Assembly: GCA_033220425.1 (NCBI GenBank) | Contig: CM065647.1 | Coordinates: 930,001 to 994,000 of the forward strand | Reading direction: 5' to 3' | DNA length: 64,000 nt | From: Lepraria neglecta | Lineage: Eukaryota; Ascomycota; Lecanoromycetes; Lecanorales; Stereocaulaceae | Shown here: piece by piece, positions 47,012 through 57,964 of the stretch | Layout of the letters: each line of letters starts with the position of its first letter | Position numbering within the stretch: the stretch's first letter is position 1 | Made by a program: the position numbers and the translations under genes | Notes under the pieces: generated by a model | Told to the model about the DNA's origin: nothing | Database searches by the model: none | What the model saw: the letters and a program-made list of their open reading frames with translations, nothing else

Positions 47012-47651
47012 TCGACAAAATGAGGCGTTCAGCACGCCTCACCAAACTCTTACTTCCGCTTGATACCGTAGAATGACACATTGATCTTCTGTAAAATATG
47101 GGAACATATTTCCGCGGCCAATGGGAAAGTCTACTATGAAGTACTTATTTCACTTGCGTGAGACACTGGAGTTGGCGATCTGCCCCTGACTGGCCGAGCT
47201 CCGCCTTTCGATTTCGATTTCCAATCCATCTGCCCTGGCTTTTCATGCATGCAGCCGCGCCATCACATTATCCGGAGACACATAGAAGAAAGAAAGTTTA
47301 TGATATGTTTATTTTTCGGATTGCATGCTCTTGGACATGCATCTGAGCCTGCTGCCGCCGGGCATGTCTTCAGAAGTGGGTATACGGCTCTAAGCCAGCA
47401 TCCGGTGTCTGCACCAGATCAATACGCAACGAACGCCAGGCAATAGCTTCATGTACAAAGATTTGTTATGGCAACCTGTTGAGCTAGTGATCGCTCACGC
47501 ACATAATACATATATAGGCAACAGTCTTGCTCAATTACACCGAACATCGGGCCAACCTCGCATCAACCTCACCGAACCCACCAACGAGCGCTTCACAGCC
47601 TTCAGAGTCTTCACAGCCCTCACAGTCCACACAGTCCCCACAGTCCTCACA
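47012..47651. other. Intergenic region upstream of the 47.65-kb gene
   Basis: Contains the DPH5 3' end and the leader of the next gene. The last 80 bases before the ATG are a pyrimidine-rich, imperfect CACAGTC repeat. The reading frame stays open upstream to 47451 without supporting evidence of coding. Confidence 0.45.
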
Positions 47652-48250
47652 ATGCCAGTCTTCATCGTCCACGGCTTCCGATGGGAGCGCATCAAGATCC
47701 GCCACCACGTAATCCTCAATGATATCGATGACGCGGCCTCCGACTACGTCATGCAATCTACAACACCAGACGCCCTCCGAGCAAGCTTCACCAAGATGTT
47801 CCCAGAGATCATAGCGGTCCTACCTAACCTCCAATTTATCGAGCAGTACGACCCAGAAGACTGCAGCCAGAACGCCCACACCCAACCATACGCCTACGTG
47901 GCAGACTACATAATCAAGAGCGACCTAAGTGTCGACATCGCCGAGGTGATATCAAAGGGGCCAGGGGGCAACACCGCGTCATGGCAAGCAATGGCAGATC
48001 TGAGCGACAAGATCGCGGACGGAGCACCAATTAGGTGGTATGCGGTGTATAACGGAGACGTCGAGAGAGTTGGCAACCAGACGCTGCGCCCAGAGGACGT
48101 GGGGAGGGGCAGCAAGGTTCGTGATGATTGCTCATATGGCTCAAGTGGTGTCCTGGACTAACTAATCTGCAGGACACCGACGGAAAAAAGAGCATGGGTT
48201 TTACTTTCAGGAAGTGGTTGAGCAGGGGGTCGGGATCGTCGAGGAGCTGA
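47652..48250 (+). CDS. Fungal-specific uncharacterised protein (MPVFIVHGFRW type)
   Basis: Exons join(47652..48116,48173..48250) give 180 residues. The N-terminus MPVFIVHGFRWERIKIRHHV and the later LPNLQFIEQYDPEDCSQN and QPYAYVADYIIKSDLSVDI recall a conserved small-protein family found across filamentous ascomycetes; I cannot give it a validated name or function. The intron (donor GTTCGT, CTAAC branch, TGCAG acceptor) restores a frame ending FRKWLSRGSGSSRS. There is no signal peptide and no membrane segment. The ATG follows a pyrimidine-rich leader. Confidence 0.72.
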
Positions 48251-48430
48251 GCAACGAATGGGCGAGACGTATTCAATGAGCAAATAAGAGTGATTTCCTG
48301 TGGACGGTCACCGACCAATACTAGTGTGAGTGACGTGGTCGAGGCTGTGGGGCTCTGTACCAATTCTGCGATTGCACCGGCACTGATCTGATAAGGGCAG
48401 AGAGCGCTGTACGATAGATAGGACTATGCT

Positions 48431-48735
48431 CCACAAAAGGCCAGCAAGGGCGGCATAATCATCTTCAGCGGCTTCATTTCGTTCACTGGACAGCGGCTTC
48501 GACTTTTCACCACCTCGGGCAGCTTCATTTCATTCACGGGATCACAAAAGGTCGTCAATGACGGCAGCATCATGTTGAACAGTTTCATATGCGTTCCCTG
48601 GACATCAGCTGCGAATTCTATCATCATGAACAGCTTCATGTCATTCACTGAACACTGGCTACGACTTTCTCATCGCGACCAGCTTCATACCATTCACTGG
48701 CTATCGGCTGCGAACTTAATGTACACAATCAGCAA
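48431..48735. repeat. Diverged minisatellite, about five 50-60-nt units
   Basis: CAGCTTCATNTCATTCACTGG or close variants recur at about 48466, 48520, 48580, 48631 and 48680. A longer period is visible too: CACAAAAGG followed by GGCATAATCAT or GGCAGCATCAT occurs at about 48432 and 48543. On the minus strand an open frame (48424-48648) reads repeated VNEMKL-type peptides. The array starts about 180 nt after the preceding gene. Confidence 0.6.
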
Positions 48736-49238
48736 GCTCGAGAAAAAAAGGTTCAGATCTTCAATGCACATCCACCATGCACTTGTCTCGGATGCAGAAG
48801 CCCCGATGTCATAACTGCTTTAGGGAGAAGAATAACACAACGTCCGAACGAGTCCTGTGCTCTAATGTCGTTTCTGCAGGTGTTTCGTGTATTTCAATTG
48901 GAGCGCATCGCGTTTCTCAATCGATGACTTCATTGCGGTACCTGAATTTTCTGCCCTATGTCAACCCCGCTTGGCTTTCCCGCGCACAAACTTTCAGGCA
49001 AGTAAGATCCTCTAGCCAATTCCATGGTTCCTATTCGCCTTCTGTTTCCTGCAAAGCTTTCACGGCACGGGATCCAAGATCGACAAGAGCCTCCGTTGAA
49101 CCCTGCAAGTACTCCACACATTGCGTAAGAACGGCTTTCGGCCTATATTGTGAAGCTATAAGATCATGGAGCTCCCATGCGGGTCCATAATCGTGCAGGG
49201 TGTGCTTTCGACATTTCTGACGCATACGGGCTCCCATT
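48736..49238. other. Upstream region of the glutaminase gene
   Basis: No supported coding sequence; open frames on both strands (48777-49306) lack domains and overlap. It should hold the glutaminase promoter. Confidence 0.45.
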
Positions 49239-52193
49239 ATGCATGCAGCTCCTCTCTTCCTGGCTTCGGCACTCTTGGCCGTCCTCGCCGTAGGACAAGA
49301 CGCCAATGGGTAAGTAAGGCCTGAGCAAGCTTCATGAATAGTGACTAATGCAATGCTTCTCTGTCAGAAATCCTCTTCCAGCATACTCGCCAGCGAGACC
49401 TCCAGCCGTTCCACTCGCAGTTCGCTCACCCTACACAAGCGCCTGGACTTCGACATCGAACAATGGGACGATCAATACCAATGGCGTGGAATATTGGTAG
49501 GTACCTCATATTAGCCTGTCAAACAATAGAGTTTGGCTGACTGTCATAGGACGGGGGTCCCGAAGGGCTGGGAAGGTGTAAGAATGCAGTTTCTTCGGGA
49601 TGAGGACAGCAGCTGAGCTTGGCCAGATTGTGACAGTAGACGGAATCTCTTATGAATACCTGGGCATTGGGTCGACGACACTGCCTTCGCTACCGAATCT
49701 GAAGCCAGCGGTACCCTCGACCATCAGCTATGACTCGCAATACTCGAACTTCACATTCAGTGCTGGACCAGTCGAGGTTACCGCTAGCTTTCTGTCATCC
49801 GTATTGCCCAAAGACTACTGCAGGACGAGCATTCCGCTCAGCTATCTGAATACGTCGGTCAGGTCCACGGATAATGCTAGCCATAGCGTCCAGTTCTACG
49901 GCGATGTCGATGCTTCCTGGGTGGCCTTCGAGAGTAACGTGACCATTCAATGGCAATTCTATAATGGCCTGACGCCAGCCAATGGCAGTGTAAACGCTAC
50001 AAGCGGGGACTCATCTTCGATCTATAGCTGGTACAGTCCTTGAGGGATGGGAGAGGATGGGAGAATTGCTGACATCTTTCAGGTTTGTCAACCTGGCCAA
50101 GCCCTATGAATTCGCAGAGGAGATGGATGTAAGACACTCCACATTTTTTCTGTATCTAGTTGCAGGGACTGACAATCAAACAGGTACCATTATGGGGCAA
50201 CTTCACTTACTCGACTGCGTCCAATCTTACAGGGGCTCAAAACTTCAGCTACCAGAGTGGTTATTCGAACAACCTACGTTATAGCTATGTCATGCAGCAT
50301 ACCCTACAAGACGTTGTGGATCCAGATTACCGACCCTTCGGGACCCGCGATCCTGCATTTGCATTCGCCCACGACTTCGGATCTGTTTCTTCCGCGTCCG
50401 TTCTGTACACCATTGGTTCGGTCCAGCAGCCATCCATTCGCTACTTGACATCCGAGGGCGTTGTACCTTTACAGCCATGGTGGTCTCAGTGTTATGGAAA
50501 TATTTGGCAGATGATCAACTTCCATTTCAACGACTTCGCCCAAAGCCAGGTGCTGGCATCTCAATTCGAGTCACAGCTGAAGGCGGATGTCGACTCCTAT
50601 TACAGTGCGAACATGGCTATGATCTACAGCAACAGCGCGCCAAACCCATCTCCGTTCTATTCCAATGGGTCGGACGTGTACACCAATGGGACCGACCAGT
50701 ACTTGGAGCCATACATATTCGATCCCAACAATCAATATGGTTTCTTGAACCCGACCAACTTCAGTGGAGTTGCCATCCCCGATGTCGAAGAAGCTCAGGC
50801 ATACTACTCGATTGTTGCGCTCTCGACACGGCAAATAATGGGTGCCTACGTCTTTACAGTGCCTCCAACCGGAGGCTGCATCAATGGCTCGAACACGTCA
50901 GAGCCCTTGATGTTCCAAAAAGAGATTTCCTCAGAGTACGTATTCTCTGGGTCCGAATTTCCTTCTTCAGCCTAGATCCTAAGTCTTGAAACATGTCTTT
51001 GGAGCCTTTACTCGCTAGACATGTCTCAGGCCTCCAGACCCCGTCTTGAACAGGCAATACTAACTCCGAGATCTTTATCTAGTGGTAATGTTAATACCGT
51101 GGATGTCATGTACCCTGCAATGCCCTTCTTCTTATATTCCAATCCGGAGCTGTTGAGATTCAACTTGGAGCCTCTGTACCAGAACCAGGAAGGTGGCTTC
51201 TATCCTAATGGCTACAGTATGCATGACTTAGGCACCAATTTTCCGAATGCGACTGGGCATGTGGAGGGCAATGATGAGTACATGCCCGTCGAAGAAAGCG
51301 GGAATATGATTCTCATGACCTATGCCTACTACAAGTATGACCGATCATGTCCCTTTTTCAACAGTATGCTCACCGCTCGACAGGTTCTCCGGGAACTCAG
51401 CCTTCGTTCAGCAACATTATGGCAAATTGCAGCAATGGGCTTCCTATCTGATCCAATTCTCCCTACTCCCTGGCCTTCAGGTTAGCACTGGTAAGTTCTG
51501 GATTACCGCTTTAGCCCGCTCGAGCAGATCCTGACCTCTACAGACGACTTTGCGGGTGCACTAGTAAATCAGACGAACCTAGCAATTAAAGGCATCGTCG
51601 GCATCCAGGCAATGTCCTTCATCTCGACCCTAGCCAACGACCCAACCAACTCCAAAAATTACAGCTCCACAGCCTCAAACTTCTACACTCAATGGGAAGG
51701 CTTTGCAATCGACCCGTCGGAAAAACACACAATCCTCTCATACCAATGGCGCTCAACCTACAGTCTGCTCTACAACACCTATCCCGACCTTCTCCTCGAT
51801 CTCAACCTCATCCCCGCCTCTCTCTATGACATGCAATCAAACTACTACCCGACCGTCAGCCAAGTATTCGGCATTCCTTTAGACAGTCGACACTCCTACA
51901 CCAAATCCGACGAGAGTATGTGGACTGCCGCTACATGCGCGCCCGAGACTCGGAGATTGTTCGTCAATGCGCTGGGGTATTGGCTCAACGAGACGACGAC
52001 AAGCATGGCTTTTACGGATCTTTATGATACCATTGGTATGGGTGGGTATCCCGTCAGCCCGAACCCTGTGACTTTTATAGCGAGGCCAGTGGCTGGAGGG
52101 CATTTCTCATTATTAGCGCTTGAGAGGAAGGGGCGATTGGGGAATTTGGGGACTGGATTTGGGAGCCCTGTTAATGAGACGACGCCCCCTTGA
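49239..52193 (+). CDS. Secreted glutaminase A-type protein (GtaA family), nine exons
   Basis: Extracellular or wall-associated enzyme of the fungal GtaA family (DUF4964/5127/4965/1793 modules) releasing glutamate from glutamine. Exons join(49239..49309,49368..49496,49550..49575,49613..50030,50083..50128,50184..50935,51083..51334,51384..51490,51544..52193) give 816 residues. The signal peptide is MHAAPLFLASALLAVLAVGQ. The mature start PLPAYSPARPPAVPLAVRSP, then YTSAWTST, is the family signature. Other family segments are SSDGNVNTVDVMYPAMPFF and, after the exon 8 join, QHYGKLQQWASYLIQFSLL, then TDDFAGALVNQTNLAIKGIV. The C-terminus has TKSDESMWTAA and RPVAGGHFSLLAL. Many N-glycosylation sequons are present. 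Introns of 37-147 nt were placed by frame; those at 49576 (37 nt) and 50129 are least certain. Confidence 0.88.
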
Positions 52194-52672
52194 GGCGGGT
52201 TGTGTGAGTCACTAGGAGGCCATTCAAGATACACAATAATCATTGGATAGTAGAGCTACAAAGCCTCAAAAGAATCCCAAGTTTGTCCACGTAGATTCAG
52301 GGTCTGTATGATTAATTAATGTACGCTAAGCGCTTAGGTGACTTGCCTGAATTTGATAGGTGAACAGACATTCTCCTTGAGAGACTGTGGCTCAACATGG
52401 CTGAGCCACCCCTGCAGCTGCGCTTTCTTTCTGTTTCACAGTCATGCTGCCTAAGGCTTTTCATATGTACAAAACCGAGACACTCTGCATCTAGCCGAAG
52501 TTTTCTTTATTCCTTCTCAGCAATACAAATACGAGCCCGGCGACCTTCTCAATCTCAAAGAATTTCACACCACTTACACCTATCTCCAACAACGTCAACC
52601 CAGATCACTGACCCCTTCCACCACTCCACCTTCACAGCAAGACCCTCCACTGCAAAGACCGTACGCACCACA
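52194..52672. other. Intergenic and leader region
   Basis: Between the glutaminase stop and the IFI6/IFI27-like gene. The final 150 bases are rich in C and A without G runs, like a fungal 5' leader. No gene seen. Confidence 0.45.
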
Positions 52673-53358
52673 ATGCCTCTTCCCCGTCTCTTCCAACAAG
52701 GCTCCAATAACACCAGCCTACGCAACATCGGGGACGCGTTTGGGAAGTTCATCACCGAGCGACAGCAGCTCACCGAGCAGGCATCCGCTTGGCTGATAAG
52801 CAATGGCTCACGTACGCTGGGATGGTTCAAGAAGCAACGTGTTCTCGAATGGTTGAAGCAGCCGCGTGAGTCTAACCCCACACCCAACTCACACATAATG
52901 GGCACGACGACAACTGACAAAATTCGCAGACGTTTGGAAAATGATCTTGGCTCAACTAATCACTTTCGCGTCTGTCCTCGTCCTTTTGTCTGGTGTTGGC
53001 TTTGGCGGAGTGGGTATTGGAGGCGGTCAGTCTTTTCTTTCTTCCACTCCTCGGCCTTACGGGTTTTGCTATAGGCGCATTTGGCTGACAGAGCCATCAT
53101 CCCCTAGGTACCCTCGCTGCGGTTTTCCAATCTTGGGCTTATGGAGGCTTCACGCCTGCGGGAAGCCTCTTCGCTACTTTACAGTCGATGGGTATGACTG
53201 GGACGTTGATGCCTGTGATAATTGGCATTGCGGTTGCAAGTGCGGTGTTAGTTGCGGTAGTTATGTGGGCGAGGGGCGTCGGTCGTGAAGATGTTAGTAG
53301 TAAGGATGTTAGTAGTAAGGATGTCGGTCGTAAGGATGTTGGTCGTAAGGATGAATAG
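52673..53358 (+). CDS. IFI6/IFI27 (ISG12)-like small membrane protein with pentapeptide repeats
   Basis: Exons join(52673..52865,52930..53025,53108..53358) give 179 residues. The N-terminal 65 residues are amphipathic and charged. Exon 2 begins the hydrophobic part (ILAQLITFASVLVLLSGVGF, then GGVGIGG). Exon 3 continues TLAAVFQSWAYGGFTPAGSL, then FATLQSMGMTGTLMPVIIGI, resembling the glycine-rich 6-16/ISG12 domain also found in fungi. The animal members act in apoptosis and mitochondrial or ER membranes; the fungal role is unknown. The C-terminal tail is four tandem pentapeptides, DVSSK twice then DVGRK twice, ending DE, encoded by 15-nt units. Splice phases agree throughout. Confidence 0.78.
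53290..53349 (+). repeat. Four 15-nt coding minisatellite units
   Basis: GATGTTAGTAGTAAG twice (53290-53319), then GATGTCGGTCGTAAG and GATGTTGGTCGTAAG (53320-53349), all in frame at the 3' end of the IFI6/IFI27-like gene. Copy number could vary between strains without shifting the frame. Confidence 0.9.
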
Positions 53359-53970
53359 TTCTACGCTACACGCCTCGATAGCTGAGGTTACTGGTGGTAC
53401 TAGGCAAGCATCACGGGATATCAGATGAAGTACGGGTGATGAAGGTCTTAATGATTTTGGTGGCATTGAGTAGGAAACAGTTCTGCCCAGAAGCCTCTCC
53501 TATCGACCAGACTCTGCGAGATTCTCAATACCTTCAATACCACCCGCCAAAGGAGATGGAGATGAGATGGAGATTTCTCCTGGGTGATCTTCAAAGAGAG
53601 TGAGGTCACGTGCTATACTCTCCTCTTTTCCCAAAGCCAATCGATCAATCAAATACTTACGCCGCGCTAACTTAACTACACGTGCTATAGATGCAACAAA
53701 ATTACGCCCTCAGGGTGTCACTAGCAGCTTCGGAGTGGAACGTCATTACGTCCTTGTGACTTAACATTCAATCACAATGCGCCAAAGTAGAGTCTGAGGC
53801 GTGACACAATGTCGTTGCCAGGCTTCTTTCTGGCTTGTGATACCATCTAATGACTCCAAAACCCGGACACGTGCCCTCTTCTTCACTCCCTGCTCTCATC
53901 ATCAGCACCATCATCAACTCTCAAGCCCCAAGTCTTATGTCTGAATAGCGGTCTATACTCCACGAAAGTG
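53359..53970. other. Intergenic region, nothing recognised
   Basis: The open frame at 53394-53603 has no domain. Contains the 3' flank of the IFI6/IFI27-like gene and the promoter side of the short orphan at 54075. Confidence 0.4.
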
Positions 53971-54050
53971 TTCGAACTCAACTTCATTCAAACTCGATAC
54001 CATTCAAACTCGATACCATTCAAACTCGGCTTCGTTCGAACCCAGCTTCC
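53971..54050. repeat. Short direct repeats in the leader of the 54.1-kb orphan
   Basis: CATTCAAACTCGATAC occurs as adjacent copies at 53985-54000 and 54001-54016. A third copy, CATTCAAACTCG, lies at 54017-54028, and the degenerate CGTTCGAACCCAG follows at 54033-54045. The period is 16 nt. Confidence 0.75.
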
Positions 54051-54074
54051 AGGACATCGCACTCACTCGACACG

Positions 54075-54437
54075 ATGTCTAACAATCCTACGGCTGGAGA
54101 ATCTCAGGAATCCGCAGTCGAATTCGATATGAATACAATGAACACACTCGATCTCATGGCTCTGGATCTCTTTGTTTTGGACCCCCAAGCAGGCGACATG
54201 AAGTTGGAAGAAATTGAACATCAGGTTAGCGCCTGGCGAAGGTGGGGGCCTCTGGCAGGAAGTACGGGTAATTGGGCCCCGAAGGCTTTAAGAATCCTGG
54301 CGCCGATTGATGTTATAGTCATTGCAAGAGATTTCGAGGAGGGACATCTGATAGGGTTGGTGGAGGAAACCGCTATTGCTTCGGGCATGAAGAGAGTGTA
54401 TGCTGAGGATGCGTGTGAAGAATTGAGTATACCTTGA
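54075..54437 (+). CDS. Short orphan protein (120 aa)
   Basis: Single frame from ATG at 54075. The N-terminus is acidic and Asn/Met/Asp-rich (DMNTMNTLDLMALDLFVLD). The C-terminal part (WAPKALRILAPIDVIVIARD, then FEEGHLIGLVEETA) looks globular. I recognise no family. A leader with tandem repeats precedes it and the frame ends at a normal stop. It could be a small orphan gene or a chance frame. Confidence 0.4.
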   Translation: MSNNPTAGESQESAVEFDMNTMNTLDLMALDLFVLDPQAGDMKLEEIEHQVSAWRRWGPLAGSTGNWAPKALRILAPIDVIVIARDFEEGHLIGLVEETAIASGMKRVYAEDACEELSIP

Positions 54438-54783
54438 CCAGTTTTGTGCTTTGATATCCTTGTTATTGGCACATTGCGGTTTCCAATGATGGAGAAAAAT
54501 GCCCTCCTGCTGCTCAAATGAGCAATTAATATAACAAAATTGCTGGTTTAATTCGAAGCTAATTGTGAGCCTCTGAGGGCGTACTGCTGTCTATCTAGAG
54601 GACCTGAAGTTGAGTTAGCGCAGCTTTTACGTTCTTGTGAGAGTATTTTACCGGCCAGTTGCACCTGTAATCGCTAGAATAGAGTAGCTCTTATGGTTCT
54701 GCAAGGGTAATCTACCTGTAGTTTGTGCCTTTAGCAGCTGTATCGATCCGCTTGTATGGCGAAGATGATCGGACCATAAACAT
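54438..54783. other. Convergent gap, nothing recognised
   Basis: About 350 bp between the 54.1-kb orphan stop and the OGFr gene stop. It has repeated wording such as TCTTATGGTTCTG and TTACGTTCTTGTG but no clear unit. Probably 3' UTRs. Confidence 0.4.
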
Positions 54784-55707
54784 TCAAGCTTCCTCTTTCG
54801 ACACTGTTTCAGCCTTCATTTCGTCCTCCACGGCGGGCCCAGTCCCTTCCTTTGCAGCTTCCACTGCTTCCTCGCCACCCTTGAATTCGCCATTAGACTC
54901 GATTTCTTCCCTACTCTCCTCAAACTCATAGAGGAAATCAGCCCCCTCCCCCTCATCCCCCTCATCCTCCGGCGCTAGAAAAAGCGGTCTCTCAACAGCC
55001 CTAGTCCAAAACATCATACTCTTCTCACTGATCCTCCCCCCTTCATAAACCCCCTTCAACGCCTCAAAAAACCACTCCGCCTCCCTTTCAAGGCCCAAAA
55101 CCCTAAGCGAGCGCAAAATGCGCGTGATGCGAAGGTGGTTATGGTTGAATTTCCTGACCCAATTCCTAGACGCCTGGTCGAAGTTGGGGGCTTTTACCAC
55201 TTTGTAGCCTGGTGGGGAAGGGTCAGAGCCCGGATTGTGGTTCAGATTCTGAGAGAAATCGAAGCCATAGAAGTTAAGCATGCGGTTTAGAGCCGAGCGG
55301 AGGTTTTGCTGGAGATCGTTTCTTGAGCGGAATGCGGTGAAAGTGGCGCGGTCGATTACTGGGGCTGAGAGATTGAATGGTGAGCCTTCTGGTAAGGGGA
55401 ACAGGAGCTGGATGTAGTCGTGGTGATACTCGAGTTGGCCGTCGTTCCAGGATGTGATTGTGGCAAGAGTCCGACTTTTCATGTCTTTGGCCTGGATGTT
55501 GGAGTCGTAGAAACGCACGAGGAATGGTTGTTCGCCTTGCTGGGAAGACATTTTGAAGGTACGAGAGTATGAGGGTGGAAGGATTCTGTGGAAAGAGGCC
55601 CCTCTGATAGGAGGTAAAGATGGGGGACAAGCCCGGGTGTGTCGAGAAAGTGAGGTGAGTGGAGCGCGGAACTGGTGATACAGTGGGGCTCTTGCCGCTT
55701 TTTTCAT
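54784..55707 (-). CDS. OGFr (opioid growth factor receptor) conserved-domain protein
   Basis: Contains the N-terminal OGFr domain, a conserved fold of unknown biochemical role in fungi. Single exon. From the ATG at 55707 it is 307 residues; a second in-frame ATG at 55551 (MSSQQGEQPFLVRFYD) gives 255. Domain landmarks are SWNDGQLEYHHDYIQLLFPL, then FNLSAPVIDRATFTAFRSRN, NRMLNFYGFDFSQNLNHN and FNHNHLRITRILRSLRVLGL. The C-terminus is acidic (EDEGDEGEGADFLYEFEESR). The 52 residues between the two ATGs are Arg/Ser/Pro-rich without acids, like a mitochondrial presequence ending SRTFK. Which start is used is open. Confidence 0.85.
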   Translation of the reverse strand: MKKAARAPLYHQFRAPLTSLSRHTRACPPSLPPIRGASFHRILPPSYSRTFKMSSQQGEQPFLVRFYDSNIQAKDMKSRTLATITSWNDGQLEYHHDYIQLLFPLPEGSPFNLSAPVIDRATFTAFRSRNDLQQNLRSALNRMLNFYGFDFSQNLNHNPGSDPSPPGYKVVKAPNFDQASRNWVRKFNHNHLRITRILRSLRVLGLEREAEWFFEALKGVYEGGRISEKSMMFWTRAVERPLFLAPEDEGDEGEGADFLYEFEESREEIESNGEFKGGEEAVEAAKEGTGPAVEDEMKAETVSKEEA

Positions 55708-56029
55708 GGATTCACAACTCAACTTAGCATACGTTTGACACGTTACGAGGACTTAGTTTGGTTTTCGATACCTTTCGAAATCCATATGGAGCTCGATACG
55801 CTAACGTTGGAAGGGTTAAGAGCCAGCGACAAGGGAACGGGCTTAGGGTGTAGCCCTATGGTTTACGTTGTGCTCAACTCAGATGCTTGGCATTGAATGA
55901 CATTTTGGGCGGGTCTACTCGAGTATTGGTCTCTCAAAAGGGAAGGTTATGGAAATAGGAGTGTAGAAGACTAGGAGAGTACTATCACACTACCTATTTC
56001 ATTATCTTCATAGCCTCATCCTCAACTAT
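55708..56029. other. Intergenic region, nothing recognised
   Basis: About 320 bp between the OGFr gene start and the HeLo-like/SH3 gene stop. The open frame 55675-55896 has no domain. Confidence 0.4.
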
Positions 56030-57375
56030 CTAGTCTGGTGCGTTCCAAACCGCCTGAGCAATTGGCGGATGATCAAGAAAGGAGAACATGTCCGGTGGCT
56101 CCACGACGGCTGCATGGACCGTGCCGATAGCTGTGGCCTGTCTTGACTTTTTGGGTACCTGCGAACATAGCGGTGGCGAAGGAAGACTTGCCAACGGGCG
56201 CCTTCTATCAATCCTAGCTTCACCGTCTAAAATGAAATAAGGCGCAGGCACCACTCCCGACTCTCCTGTCTTTTTCTTTGCATACCACCACCCAGGTCTC
56301 ATATCATAAGCCTCCATTACTTCGTCCTTCTCAAAGCTCAGCTCTTCCGGCTTTCTGGGGTCGGCGACATAAGGGTACGCGGCCTTCACCACTCGAGTAC
56401 AAACATCATTATGCATCGGAAGCCGGGCGTCAAAGAGGCTGAGATAGTTCGATGGAACCCGCCCAGTTTCTCCAGAGTTCTTTTTGGCTTGCCACCAGAG
56501 TCCTTGTACCCTTGAGACTTCTAGCAGATCGAATCTTCTGAAGCTGAGTTGGTCTGGATGCTGGGGTGCTGCCTTGAAGGAGGCCATTGCCTTCGCTAGA
56601 TGTCTGTGTTCGGGCCTCCCAGTACCCTGGTTCGAGACCGAGATTGAGGAATTCCTCCTCTTTGCCGTCGCCCATGCGTTCCGATAGAAGTTGCTATTGA
56701 CAAAGTAAGAGTCCAAGTCGAAGCTACGATGGTCTGCTTCTGGTGTAGATGGTGTCGAAGAGTTGCTTATAGTCGGTGTAGAACGAGTGTCCCAATTTGC
56801 ATTACACGCCACCTTGGCGAAAGCAGTCCGGCTTCGTTCGTTCGTAAGTATGTCCATCATCTCGGCTTTGCCCTCACTATGAACATTAGTCAAGCTGACG
56901 AGAGGGAGTGGAACCGGACCTACCTGATCAATGCAGAGTGAATAATATTTAGTGCAGGAATGAGAATGGAAACGTGTTTGAGTGCTGTTTTGATATCCAA
57001 TGTGTTCCACAGCTGCACAAACTGGACTTTGGTGGTCCCTGGTCCACGAGTCTCGAGACTCTCGTCGGTCAATCGATACAACGTTTCAGTGATGAGAGCA
57101 AAAGTCGATTCACAAGCTGCCATAGTTGATTGCAGAGTCTGGCCAGATAGTTCCCGGCTCGATGTCCATTGTGCCGCCAGTCGTGGTCTGGAGAGTAGTG
57201 TGTCCTGAATCCTGTCCAACACGTCCGCTATACAGTCAAATCGTGTTTTCGCGGATAATACGGAGACACTGATGGCGTAAGACTGCGCACTCAGGTCTCT
57301 GTATACTTGCAGAGCTTCGATACTGCTTGTGACATGGCAAGTAACACCGATGGTAATAGATAGAGGATCCGGCAT
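56030..57375 (-). CDS. HeLo-like N-terminal domain plus two SH3 domains
   Basis: Exons complement(join(56030..56876,56924..57375)) give 432 residues. The start MPDPLSITIGVTCHVTSSIE is typical of the helical N-terminal domain (HeLo-like/'fungal STAND N') found on fungal NLR-type and prion-signalling proteins. The helical part covers about 1-150. Two SH3 domains follow: one at about 230-285 (ASFKAAPQHPDQLSFRRFDL, then GLWWQAKKNSGETGRVPSNY), one at about 298-352 (AAYPYVADPRKPEELSFEKD, then GWWYAKKKTGESGVVPAPYF). Both have the ALYDY-like, WW and PxxY positions. No ATPase or repeat domain is present, so it is not itself an NLR. It is divergent from a HET-domain gene 1.6 kb away. Role in signalling or incompatibility is inference. 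Confidence 0.8.
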
Positions 57376-57964
57376 GGCTAACAAAAAAAGCTATGTTGAT
57401 GGCAAAGCAGATAAAACACAAGCAGCCTGATGCAGGTTCCTAACTCGCTATTACAGATTCCAGCAGATGGAGCGCAAGTATTGAGCGAGCAATGGTGAAA
57501 ATTTGCCCAGGGTTTCTGGTGTGATTTGTGTAAGTGCTGCTCGCATCTTCTTTCTTTTAGTCTCTAAAGGGTATCAGGCCAGAAATAGCTCCATTGTCTT
57601 AGAACGCATTCATCCATCGAAATCCCTCGCAAACGGACGAGGCTGAGCTTGGGTAAAAGAGATTTGTCATACCTGTGGGTTGGAACAAGGAGTGGAGGAA
57701 CTGTAGAGGGACAAAGTTGCGGTGAGGATCCCTCGGACGCAGGATTGATGTACCTCATGCACAGCCATCGGGATTGTCCACATGACTTTATATGTGGCCA
57801 ATTTCGCCTTCGCATTTAGCCAACTCGCAACGCTTGTAAGTTAGAGACCTTCACAGCCTGCGGTCTCAGCCCATCATGCGCAGGAATGGAGGCGCAATTT
57901 TCCCAGTGGAGGGGCGGTTCATGCGCTTAAGAGTTGGTTTTACCATTGTTTCGTCCAAGACGTC
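57376..57964. other. Proximal promoter side of the HeLo-like/SH3 gene
   Basis: About 590 bp upstream of the HeLo-like/SH3 gene, before the first inverted-repeat element. No coding evidence; the open frame at 57564-57815 has no domain. Confidence 0.4.

Noticed and set aside
47451-47651. N-terminal extension of the 47.65-kb protein from 47451
   Set aside because: The extension is a low-complexity CACAGTC-rich pyrimidine leader, and the conserved protein start MPVFIVHGFRW is at 47652.
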